A model generated the notes under the pieces. That model saw only the letters and a list, made by a program, of their open reading frames with translations, did not search any database and had not been told where the DNA came from. Positions 25,866 through 33,368 of a DNA stretch of 64,000 bases are shown one piece after another; position 1 is the first letter of the stretch; each line of letters opens with the position of its first letter. The position numbers were made by a program, and so were the translations under genes. Where the stretch lies: positions 1,364,001 through 1,428,000 of the forward strand of contig NZ_LWID01000001.1 of NCBI RefSeq assembly GCF_029783845.1, in the 5' to 3' direction. Origin of the DNA: Volucribacter amazonae (GTDB lineage: Bacteria > Pseudomonadota > Gammaproteobacteria > Enterobacterales > Pasteurellaceae).

Positions 25866-26549
25866 TAGTGCTAATGGATAGCCTGACAGAAAAAGTGATT
25901 TATCATCAAATTGTAAAAACAGAAAAGGATATTTATTATCAACTAGCTTTAAATAAATTAAGAGAAAAAGGCTATATTATTCAATCAATTACCTGCGATG
26001 GTTGTCGTGGATTATTAAAAGAGATATTCAATACACCTATTCAAATGTACCATTTTCATCTTGTGGCAATGGTGATGAGAAAATTAAGAAAAAAACATAA
26101 ATCTCAGGTTGGAAAGGAATTAAAAATCATTGTGAAAACGTTAAAAGAAAGCCTAAAACATAATTTTTTTCGTCGTTTGCATTATTGGTATTTAAAACAT
26201 CAAAATTATTTTAATTAACGCTCAGATAAATGCAATGAAAAAGGTTATTTTCCTTATAAACATAAAGGATTAAGAGGGGCATTAGCGAGTATTAAATATT
26301 ATGAAAAATATTTATTTACCTTTGAAAAGTATGCGGAATTAAATATTGAAAAAACAACAAATCGGTTAGAATGTTTATTTAGTGAACTTAAGCGAAAATT
26401 AACTAATCATAATGGATTAAGCAGAAAACGTAAGATTATGTTTATAAAGGGCTTTTTGAATAAAAAGAGTTGCTAACAATTCGAGAAAATTATTATTAGC
26501 AACTATTTTGTCCATTACACCTTATTTTTTTGATCCAACTTCACAAATG

Positions 26550-26619
26550 TATAGTGGTTTCAATTTAAAATAAGACAAGGTATACCAACGCTGTATTATT
26601 TTAAAGAGAAACGATTATA
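26550..26619 (+). repeat. Correia-like element, 70-bp internally deleted form
   Basis: It runs from TATAGTGGTTTCAATTT to GAGAAACGATTATA, with ACAAGGTATACCAACGCTG in the middle. The deleted interior matches that of the copy at 53289-53358. It lies downstream of the mscS-type gene. Confidence 0.8.
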
Positions 26620-26657
26620 CTTCAAAAACGCACCGCACTTTTGCCTATTTTCCCCTG

Positions 26658-27575
26658 TTAATCTTTATTTGATTTATTATTTACCGTAATTTCATCAGGG
26701 AAATGAATATCCACTTGATCATAAGGAATGGCAATATTGGCTCTGTCAAACTCTAATTTGACTTGTTCAGTAATATTATAATAAACACTCCAATAATCGC
26801 CCGTTTTTACCCAAGGGCGGACAAATAATTGTACGCTACTAGAGGCTAATGCACCAACAGCAATGAGAGGTTCTGGCGTGGTTAAAATACGCTCATCTTG
26901 CTTCAAACAACGGGCAATAATGGCTTTTGCTTCGGCAATATCCGCTTCATAAGCAATATCAAAAATCATATCAATACGGCGAGTCATATTTTTAGAATAA
27001 TTGGTAATTTTATCCGCAAATATTTTGCCATTTGGCACGAGAACCGATTTGTTATCGCCAGAGCGTAACTCTAACATCAATAAGCCAATTTGACGCACTG
27101 TACCTGCTGCTCCGCCTGCCTCAATATAATCGCCTTTACCAAAGGGTTTAAACAGGAAAATCATCACACCAGCGGCAAAGTTTTGCAGTGAATTTTGTAA
27201 GGCTAAACCCACCGCTAATCCAGCCGCACCAATTAAAGCCACAAGGGACGCAGTATTAATCCCAAGCTGGGATAATGCAGCAATAATAGTAATTAATAAA
27301 AAGAGAAAATAGGAAATGGAAACCACAAAACCTTGCAACATTTCATCTCGGGTAGAACGAAAAGCAATTCGCCCCATAACTTTGCTTAACCAACGTGCAA
27401 TCATTTTGCCCACAAAGTAAATGACAAAAGCAAGCAGGATTTTTGTGCCATAAGGAATAACATAATCAAAAATTAAGCTATTCATATCAAGGTTTTTTAA
27501 CATATGCCAAAAGGCTTTGGTTTCAGCTTGAATATCCAAGTTTTGTAGTTGTTCTGTACTAGTTTCGTTGCTCAT
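26658..27575 (-). CDS. mscS: small-conductance mechanosensitive channel, MscS family
   Basis: The product is an inner-membrane channel that releases solutes on hypo-osmotic shock. I start at the ATG of MSNETSTEQLQNLD after AAGAAGATC; an earlier in-frame start adds 18 residues and lacks a ribosome site. The 305 residues have three membrane segments; the third, pore-lining helix is the glycine/alanine-rich ASLVALIGAAGLAVGLALQN (about 120-140). The beta domain (GDYIEAGGAAGTVRQIGLL, then LVPNGKIFADKITNYS) and the mixed C-terminal domain follow, as in E. coli MscS. Confidence 0.93.
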   Translation of the reverse strand: MSNETSTEQLQNLDIQAETKAFWHMLKNLDMNSLIFDYVIPYGTKILLAFVIYFVGKMIARWLSKVMGRIAFRSTRDEMLQGFVVSISYFLFLLITIIAALSQLGINTASLVALIGAAGLAVGLALQNSLQNFAAGVMIFLFKPFGKGDYIEAGGAAGTVRQIGLLMLELRSGDNKSVLVPNGKIFADKITNYSKNMTRRIDMIFDIAYEADIAEAKAIIARCLKQDERILTTPEPLIAVGALASSSVQLFVRPWVKTGDYWSVYYNITEQVKLEFDRANIAIPYDQVDIHFPDEITVNNKSNKD

Positions 27576-27666
27576 TATGATCTTCTTAATGTTATTGAAT
27601 AAATATATTGGGCGAAATTTTATCGGCAATTTTATGGATATTCAAGCAATCCTAAGGGAAAGTATT

Positions 27667-27718
27667 CTCGTTAAAATAAGACAAGGCGGTACAACGAGGA
27701 TTGCTAATATTTTAAACG
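27667..27718 (+). repeat. degenerate Correia-like fragment
   Basis: CTCGTTAAAATAAGACAAGG, then GCGGTACAACGAGG and ATATTTTAAACG match the middle and right part of the family, but the outer ends are lost. It lies between mscS and pldB. Confidence 0.45.
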
Positions 27719-28666
27719 CTAATTGGCAAAAAAATCTTGTATATAAGCGATCACAGGCTGACGAATACTGTCTCGTTCAAACAAGATTTCGTGTTTTGCT
27801 TTTGCAATAAGTTGTAATTGTCCTTGTGGCAAAAGTGCGGTCAATTCTGGCAAAGTTTTATTACAGACCACACTGTCCTTTTCCGCTTGTAACAGCATAA
27901 GGGGGATTTCAATGCGTGGCAAAAGTTTGTTAAGTTGTTTGATCGCTATGGCTGATAAATGTAACCAACGGAATGTCGGCCCACCTAGACGTAAGTGATG
28001 ATATTTGCGTTGGATACGATTGTGCCAACATATTCTGGTGCGACAGGTGCTTAAATGATTATTGTTTAAGTTAGCGGGGGCATAATCTCCCTTGCCAAAA
28101 ACATAGCGTTTTCCTTGCCCCAATAGCATCATAACATTAATAATCAATTCATCACTATAAGGACGAGGATAGGGTATGGCAAAAAATGGCGAGGAAAAAA
28201 CCGCTTTATCAATATGATGAGGATAATTGGCTAAATAAAAACTACTAATCAATGCGCCCATCGAGTGAGCGAGTAAAAACTGTTGTGAGTAAGGATAAAG
28301 TGCGGTCAAATTTTCAATTAAATTTGCCATATCTTCCACATAAAAGCGGAAATCATCAATATAACCTTTGTGTTTATCCTTTAGTAAGCGTTGCGAATAG
28401 CCTTGCCCTCGATGATCAAATAATAATATATCATAGCCTTGTTGATAAAAATCATAAGCCACTTCTGTCCATTTGAGGATATTTTCTGCACGCCCATTGG
28501 CAACGATCAACAACTTTGTCGCTTTTGCATTATGATTAAAATGACGATAGGCAATGTTGATCCCCTTTTTACCTTGAAAATATTGCAGGGGAAATCGCTC
28601 CGCAAAAGGGAGTAAGGTTTGTAAGGCAAATTGGGAAAAATGGCTATCAGGTATTTTCATTGTCAA
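27719..28666 (-). CDS. pldB: lysophospholipase L2 (alpha/beta hydrolase)
   Basis: This enzyme hydrolyses lysophospholipids at the inner membrane. The 315 residues show an alpha/beta hydrolase core: the oxyanion region LLIVANGRAENILKWTEVAY (E. coli PldB has a similar GRIESYVKYAELAY), FDHRGQGYSQRLL, and the nucleophile elbow AHSMGAL with Ser near residue 135. The C-terminal AKHEILFERD carries the catalytic histidine. Two uptake signals lie inside it (27833, 28298). The upstream gap holds the asd terminator. Confidence 0.9.
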   Translation of the reverse strand: MTMKIPDSHFSQFALQTLLPFAERFPLQYFQGKKGINIAYRHFNHNAKATKLLIVANGRAENILKWTEVAYDFYQQGYDILLFDHRGQGYSQRLLKDKHKGYIDDFRFYVEDMANLIENLTALYPYSQQFLLAHSMGALISSFYLANYPHHIDKAVFSSPFFAIPYPRPYSDELIINVMMLLGQGKRYVFGKGDYAPANLNNNHLSTCRTRICWHNRIQRKYHHLRLGGPTFRWLHLSAIAIKQLNKLLPRIEIPLMLLQAEKDSVVCNKTLPELTALLPQGQLQLIAKAKHEILFERDSIRQPVIAYIQDFFAN

Positions 28667-28672
28667 AAATAA

Positions 28673-28690
28673 GGGCGTATTGCTACGCCC
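28673..28690 (-). terminator. asd terminator
   Basis: GGGCGTA and TACGCCC form a 7-bp stem with a 4-base loop. On the minus strand it is followed by TTATTTTTG. It lies between the asd stop and the pldB start. Confidence 0.7.
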
Positions 28691-28712
28691 ATTATAAGGT
28701 ACTAAAATTAAT

Positions 28713-29822
28713 TTACACTAATTGGGTAAGAATACGACGAATTGGTTCAGCCGCTCCCCATAATAATTGGTCGCCAACGGTAAATGCTGCCAAATATTCA
28801 GGCCCCATATTTAATTTACGTAAACGCCCAACTGGTACGCTAAGTGTGCCTGTTACTTTCGCTGGGGTTAATTCACGCAACGTGGTTTCTTTATCATTTG
28901 GAATGACTTTAACCCATTGATTATGGCTGGCAATAATTTGCTCAATTTCAGCAAGTGGCAAATCTTTTTTCAATTTAATGGTAAAGGCTTGGCTATGGCA
29001 ACGTAACGCCCCAATCCGCACACATAATCCATCAACAGGAATAGGATTATCACTTAAACCTAAAATTTTATTGGTTTCTGCATAGCCTTTCCATTCTTCT
29101 TTGGTTTGTCCGCTGTCTAATAATTTATCAATCCAAGGAATTAATGAACCACCCAATGCCGCCCCAAAATTGGCGGTTGGGAAATCTTCAGCTCGCATCG
29201 TAGCCGTTACTTTACGTTCAATCTCTAAAATGGAAGAAGCAGGATCGGCTAATTCTGTTTGTACGGCATCACGCAATAATCCCATTTGTTCCAACAATTC
29301 ACGCATATTTTTTGCCCCAGCTCCACTGGCTGCTTGATAAGTGGCAACGGATACCCATTCCACCAAATCTTTTTCAAATAAGCCACCAATAGCCATTAGC
29401 ATTAAACTGACAGTACAATTACCGCCCACAAAGGTTTTGATACCTTGTTGTAAGCCGTCTGTGATGACGTGTTGATTAACAGGATCTAGCACGATAATGG
29501 CATATTTTTCCATACGCAAGGCAGAAGCCGCATCGATCCAATAACCGTCCCAGCCAGCTGCACGCAATTTTGGATAGACTGCATTGGTGTAATCGCCCCC
29601 TTGGCAAGTAACAATAATATCTTGGCTTTTTAATGCCTCAATATCATTTGCATCTAATAAAACCCCTGCCTCTTTGCCTGCAAAGGTTGGGGCTTTTTGC
29701 CCTGCTTGCGACGTGGTAAAAAAGGTTGGTTGAAGATTAGCGAAATCATTTTCTTCTACCATACGATCCATTAACACCGAGCCGACCATACCTCGCCAGC
29801 CCACAAATCCCACTTTTTTCAT
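28713..29822 (-). CDS. asd: aspartate-semialdehyde dehydrogenase
   Basis: The enzyme reduces aspartyl phosphate to aspartate semialdehyde, the branch point to lysine/diaminopimelate, threonine and methionine. The 369 residues start with the nucleotide loop VGFVGWRGMVGSVLMDRM. The active-site cysteine lies in GGNCTVSLMLMA (Cys136), and the catalytic histidine region RIGALRCHSQAFTIKL follows near residue 270. The length matches the Gram-negative type. The gene is monocistronic, with its own terminator before pldB. I see no lysine riboswitch in the 5' region. Confidence 0.98.
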   Translation of the reverse strand: MKKVGFVGWRGMVGSVLMDRMVEENDFANLQPTFFTTSQAGQKAPTFAGKEAGVLLDANDIEALKSQDIIVTCQGGDYTNAVYPKLRAAGWDGYWIDAASALRMEKYAIIVLDPVNQHVITDGLQQGIKTFVGGNCTVSLMLMAIGGLFEKDLVEWVSVATYQAASGAGAKNMRELLEQMGLLRDAVQTELADPASSILEIERKVTATMRAEDFPTANFGAALGGSLIPWIDKLLDSGQTKEEWKGYAETNKILGLSDNPIPVDGLCVRIGALRCHSQAFTIKLKKDLPLAEIEQIIASHNQWVKVIPNDKETTLRELTPAKVTGTLSVPVGRLRKLNMGPEYLAAFTVGDQLLWGAAEPIRRILTQLV

Positions 29823-30030
29823 AATATAGTCCTTATGGTTAAGAGTTAAAAAAGAAATGTTTGCATAGGGTTAATTAATTACAAGATATAGGGGATAAAT
29901 GCAAGTAGTTTTTTTGTTATTTGCAATAGTTGCGTACTTTATCATTATTCTTATAAACAAGTCGCCTCTTTATTCCACATTTACCCCTAAAAAGCACTTT
30001 TATTGTTTATTCAATAATAACAAATGCCCA

Positions 30031-30570
30031 TTATTGGCTAACACCCTGCTCGCTTTGTGGCATATTCTTATGCCCACCACGAATATGGATTACCTTACCC
30101 TCGTTATCCAGTCTAAAGGCTTTGCCAAAACCTTTGACAAATAAACCATCTAAAGGGGTAAAGGCAAATAAATTAAAATCGCCTAACTCGCCCAATTCAT
30201 CAATACGTTCACCATAACGCTGTTGTAATTGAGCTAAAAAATGTTGTCCTTCTTCCGTTTCTTTATCTACTAAACGAGCGATAGCATTCATCGTCAAACG
30301 CTTACGAGCAAACAATTCACGTGCAGTTTTTTCATCTTCAATCAACATTAAAGAAACACTATTCACTTGTTTGAGGTTACGAGCGTGTTTCGCCATATCT
30401 GAAATCAGTACCACATATTGATTATTATCATAAATAAAAGGGGCATAGCTTGCATTTGGTACACCCTCTTGATCAACCGTAGCAAGATGAAGGGTTAAAC
30501 ATTGTTCTCTAAATTCAGCAATGTCCGTATTGATTTTATTATTTAATACTTCTTGGCGATTATTGTCCAT
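30031..30570 (-). CDS. hutZ: HugZ/HutZ-family heme-utilisation protein
   Basis: Members of this split-barrel (PNPOx-like) family bind heme and help release its iron. The 179 residues contain the barrel start (CLTLHLATVDQEGVPNASYA, about 22-41), the dimer segment LISDMAKHARNLKQ and the family C-terminus with KGFGKAFRL and IRGGHK, where the histidine is a likely heme ligand. It lies on the same strand as, and just downstream of, a TonB heme receptor gene and has its own Fur-like site. That context supports a role in using imported heme. Whether it is a true heme oxygenase cannot be read from sequence. Confidence 0.88.
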   Translation of the reverse strand: MDNNRQEVLNNKINTDIAEFREQCLTLHLATVDQEGVPNASYAPFIYDNNQYVVLISDMAKHARNLKQVNSVSLMLIEDEKTARELFARKRLTMNAIARLVDKETEEGQHFLAQLQQRYGERIDELGELGDFNLFAFTPLDGLFVKGFGKAFRLDNEGKVIHIRGGHKNMPQSEQGVSQ

Positions 30571-30592
30571 AATTGATAACCTCGTTGATTTG

Positions 30593-30612
30593 TTTAAATT
30601 GAAACGACTATA
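30593..30612. repeat. single end of a Correia-like element
   Basis: TTTAAATTGAAACGACTATA is an intact right end with no left end or interior. It lies about 22 bases upstream of the hutZ-type start, between it and its Fur-like site. Confidence 0.6.
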
Positions 30613-30660
30613 AAATATCGTCCGTATTATATAACATTGTTTGAAGCAAACAATTAAAAC

Positions 30661-30675
30661 TGATAATTATTTTTA
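30661..30675. promoter_or_regulatory. candidate Fur box upstream of hutZ
   Basis: TGATAATTATTTTTA matches the 7-1-7 Fur pattern TGATAAT-N-ATTATCA with two mismatches. It is about 90 bases upstream of the hutZ-type gene. Confidence 0.5.
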
Positions 30676-30807
30676 TTATGCTAAATTAAACATAACATAG
30701 CTCGGTCAAAGTGCGGTCAGTTTTTGAAATTTTTTTGCGATAAGTTCTCTAACTTTGCTAACGGCAAAGTCAGAGAACAAACAGTGAAAAAATAACGCTA
30801 AACCCCA

Positions 30808-32982
30808 TTAAAATTCATAACGCACACCAAGATTAAAATTGCGTCCCGGTGCGGTGTAAGCATCGGCATTATTTGCATTAATCACTGTGGTATTATCGCC
30901 ATTAGCTGAGGCGTCCATAATCGCAAAATAAGAAATATCCGCCCAATTCCAATATTTTTTATCAAATAAATTATTAATATTGGCGGATAGGGTTAAATCG
31001 CTAATTGGTTTCCAATATACCCCAAGATCAACAAGATTTACGCTACTTGTTGGGTTATAAATTGAACCATTAATATCCTTATCTTTTTTGCCTTTAATAT
31101 GGGTTATTTTCACATTCGCCCCAAATTGGGCTAATTCATAACTTAAACCTGCGGTAAGTTTTAATGGTTGCACCGAGTTAATCGGGGTAGTAACGCCCTC
31201 ATTGATGGCTTTCCCTTTAGCATAAGCTAAACCGCCTGCAAGGTGAAAATCTTGATAGAAATTCCATTTCCCTTCCATGGTTAAACCATAAATTTTGGCT
31301 TTATCCAAGTTATCATACTGAATAAAGTAGGTATAACCTGACATTGCTTTAGATTGCCAATCAATAAAGTTTTTATAACGATTGTAATAACCTGCAATAC
31401 GGTATTGAATCCGTTGTGTTTTACCTTGAATCCCTAGCTCAACATTATTGGCAATTTCAGGGAGTAAATTTGGATTTCCAACAATCGCATATTGAATAGG
31501 TCCATAAGATCCACCATAAGAAGAAGTAAGCTGTTGAGCAGACGGCGTTCTTACGCCACGAGAATAACGGAAATAAGGGGTAAACATATCATCAAGTTGC
31601 CAAATAAGACTTAATTTAGGCAATACTTGAGTATCCGATTGCTTGCTTACTGCCACATCATCACTGCCCCATTGATAATAACCGCCGTCCATAGAGGGAT
31701 TTAAGCGATAATATAACAGCGATAAATGCGGAATAACCACGAAATTACCAAAGGCAAATTCATCTTCCACATAAAGGCTCGCTTTAAGTTGGGTGGTATC
31801 TGCTGACGGCTTATCATTGGTTACTGTGCCATAAGCAGGGCGTTGACGACTTAATTTATTGGTTAAATCAGAATAAGCGAAGCTGACGCCATAACGTAAA
31901 ACTTGTGGTAATTGGCTATTTATTTCGCTGGTTAAATCTGAACTAAAGCCAAAGGTTTTATCTTTGGCTTCCGCTTGTTCAATACGGTAAGAACTGGCAG
32001 AATTACGTTGACGATAATTTTGGATAGTAGAATTTTGCAAATATACTTGGCTAACCGCTCGCTGTAACCAGCCTGTATCATTATTGTATTCATGCCCTAA
32101 GGATAAACGAGTACGATTGACCTGATCTTTGGTAAACCCCGAAGTTTGCGTTCCTGTTCTCGCATCAATACTTTCCCCATTTGCTGATAATAAATCGGTA
32201 TTCGTGGTTTTCCGTTGATGCTCAAAGGTTAATTTCAAACGGTTAGCCTGATCCAACCAATAAGCATTTTTCGCTAACACATAACTATTCTTATAATCCG
32301 CAGGATTTGCTTTAGTACGAGTACTGCCCTCTCCACCAATATCGCCATGATTTTTGGTTTCGTGTCCCCAGCGTCCTGTGGTTAAAACCATACCCTCATA
32401 ACGCTCATTTCTTGCCGCCCCAGCGAGACTTACATAAGCCGAGCGATCAACACTATTATAGCCTGTTGCCACAAAACCACCTAGATTGCCTCGCTTAATC
32501 AAATCGCTAGGCTCTAAAGTGGCAAAATCCACACTGCCCGATAAGGTTTGAGCCGAGCCACTATAATTGACTTTTGCCGCTCGCAATGCCGTTGGCTCAA
32601 TATAATCCCCTCGTCCAAATTGCATACCTAAACTGACAAACAATTTATTTTCCTGTGTTTCCGCTAAGGGGATACCGTCTATTGACATTGCCACTTGGTT
32701 ACCTTGCAAACCACGAATATTCACACCATCATTGCCTGAACGAGTACGTTGTAAATTATTCACCTGTACATCTAATTGGTCAGTAAATAAATCTTTTAAA
32801 TCTCGCACTTGTTTACGATTTATATATTGTTGATCGATAACCACTTCATCAATATTTTGGTTATCTTTTTCTTCTAATACAGTAATTTCAGCCAATGCCG
32901 CACTCGGCTCAGCCCATGCGTACCCCCCCCCGGCTAGGATAGAGCCTGAGGCTAAGCAAAAAGTAAAATGGTGTTTTTTCAT
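30808..32982 (-). CDS. TonB-dependent heme/hemoglobin receptor, poly-G phase-variable (ON)
   Basis: The product is an outer-membrane receptor of 724 residues in the hemoglobin/transferrin/lactoferrin receptor family. A signal peptide (MKKHHFTFCLASGSILAGGG) is followed by the plug (NIRGLQGNQVAMSIDGIPLA, about 88-107) and a 22-strand type barrel ending in phenylalanine (VRYEF). The FRAP-like box (RYSRGVRTPSAQQL) and NPNL box (VGNPNLLPE) of heme receptors are present. A run of nine G encodes Gly-Gly-Gly in the signal peptide; at nine the frame is open. A loss or gain of one G would end translation early. The hutZ-type gene lies downstream. Confidence 0.92.
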   Translation of the reverse strand: MKKHHFTFCLASGSILAGGGYAWAEPSAALAEITVLEEKDNQNIDEVVIDQQYINRKQVRDLKDLFTDQLDVQVNNLQRTRSGNDGVNIRGLQGNQVAMSIDGIPLAETQENKLFVSLGMQFGRGDYIEPTALRAAKVNYSGSAQTLSGSVDFATLEPSDLIKRGNLGGFVATGYNSVDRSAYVSLAGAARNERYEGMVLTTGRWGHETKNHGDIGGEGSTRTKANPADYKNSYVLAKNAYWLDQANRLKLTFEHQRKTTNTDLLSANGESIDARTGTQTSGFTKDQVNRTRLSLGHEYNNDTGWLQRAVSQVYLQNSTIQNYRQRNSASSYRIEQAEAKDKTFGFSSDLTSEINSQLPQVLRYGVSFAYSDLTNKLSRQRPAYGTVTNDKPSADTTQLKASLYVEDEFAFGNFVVIPHLSLLYYRLNPSMDGGYYQWGSDDVAVSKQSDTQVLPKLSLIWQLDDMFTPYFRYSRGVRTPSAQQLTSSYGGSYGPIQYAIVGNPNLLPEIANNVELGIQGKTQRIQYRIAGYYNRYKNFIDWQSKAMSGYTYFIQYDNLDKAKIYGLTMEGKWNFYQDFHLAGGLAYAKGKAINEGVTTPINSVQPLKLTAGLSYELAQFGANVKITHIKGKKDKDINGSIYNPTSSVNLVDLGVYWKPISDLTLSANINNLFDKKYWNWADISYFAIMDASANGDNTTVINANNADAYTAPGRNFNLGVRYEF
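32923..32931 (-). repeat. poly-G tract (9 G) in a receptor signal peptide
   Basis: Nine consecutive C on the plus strand read as nine G in the receptor gene and encode the Gly-Gly-Gly after SILA. The adjoining bases GTACG are shared with the tract at 33894. Confidence 0.9.
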
Positions 32983-33015
32983 TATCTCAATTCCTTAAAT
33001 TTAGATGATTAAAAT

Positions 33016-33030
33016 TGATAATTATTTTCA
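33016..33030. promoter_or_regulatory. Fur box for the minus-strand heme receptor
   Basis: TGATAATTATTTTCA matches the 7-1-7 Fur consensus with one mismatch. It lies 34 bases upstream of the receptor start. Confidence 0.7.
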
Positions 33031-33152
33031 TTTAAAAATAAATGATACGCAATGGGATTTGTGTCTAGTTGTGTAATAGTTCTGAGTTAATTTGGTAAAT
33101 TTACGTTAACTAATTATGCAAAATAACCCCAAAATATACCGCACTTGAATGT

Positions 33153-33222
33153 TATAGTTGTTCTACTTTGAAAGAATACTAAGTTGGCTTATCCTGTTTT
33201 ATAGTCGTTGCAATTAAAATGG
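33153..33222. repeat. degenerate Correia-like ends between the two receptors
   Basis: Two left-type ends occur here, TATAGTTGTTCTACTTTGA at 33153 and TATAGTCGTTGCAATTAAAA at 33200, with unrelated sequence between them. Both are mutated. A perfect uptake signal precedes them (33138-33146). Confidence 0.4.
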
Positions 33223-33328
33223 CTGTAACCACACGCATAATTGTTAAACAAAACTTAAATTAAATGTTAAATAAAAATAACTGACATTTTAATGGATTAA
33301 CTTGCAAAAGATAGATTTATTAAATATA

Positions 33329-33347
33329 GTAACCATTCTCATTTTCA
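33329..33347. promoter_or_regulatory. weak Fur-like site before the plus-strand receptor
   Basis: On the minus strand GAAAATGAGAATGG fits the NATWAT-hexamer Fur model loosely. It sits about 20 bases before the receptor start. Confidence 0.35.
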
Positions 33348-33368
33348 CTAAAATAAAAAGGATTTACT

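Larger units (their letters stand above)
24661..26476 (+). pseudogene. IS256-type transposase with zinc ribbon, broken
   Basis: Reading across frames gives a zinc ribbon CPFC (from 24674) with CNHC 17 residues later, then a helix-turn-helix (KELAIKY, stop, CSVKTIQRYIDK). The DDE-type core follows: MDTTFFKRDFGVL before the insertion and VLMDSLTEKVIYHQIVK after it. Joining at GTA-TTA-GTG restores the frame exactly. There is a frameshift before the zinc ribbon, a TAA at 24851-24853 and another at 26216-26218. The C-terminus (TTNRLECLFSELKRKLTNHN) ends at 26476. The enzyme cannot be functional. Family assignment to the zinc-binding IS256 variant is from memory. Confidence 0.75.
24584..26521 (+). 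mobile_element. degenerate IS256-like insertion sequence (zinc-ribbon variant), interrupted
   Basis: The ends are near-perfect inverted repeats: GGTGTAATGGACAAAAT at 24584-24600 and its complement ATTTTGTCCATTACACC at 26505-26521. Removing the inserted IS630 element leaves about 1,050 bp with one transposase gene carrying several stops. I see no clear flanking target duplication, which suggests an old insertion. The left 100 bases recur as a relic at 52448-52536. Confidence 0.8.

Noticed and set aside
29823..29900. A lysine riboswitch before asd
   Set aside because: The leader is short and lacks any multi-helix structure or conserved core I recognise.
30744..30778. A 14-bp inverted repeat (GTTCTCT...AGAGAAC) as the terminator of the minus-strand receptor
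   Set aside because: The stem is strong (one mismatch) but the T-run does not follow it directly on the minus strand, so I leave its role open.
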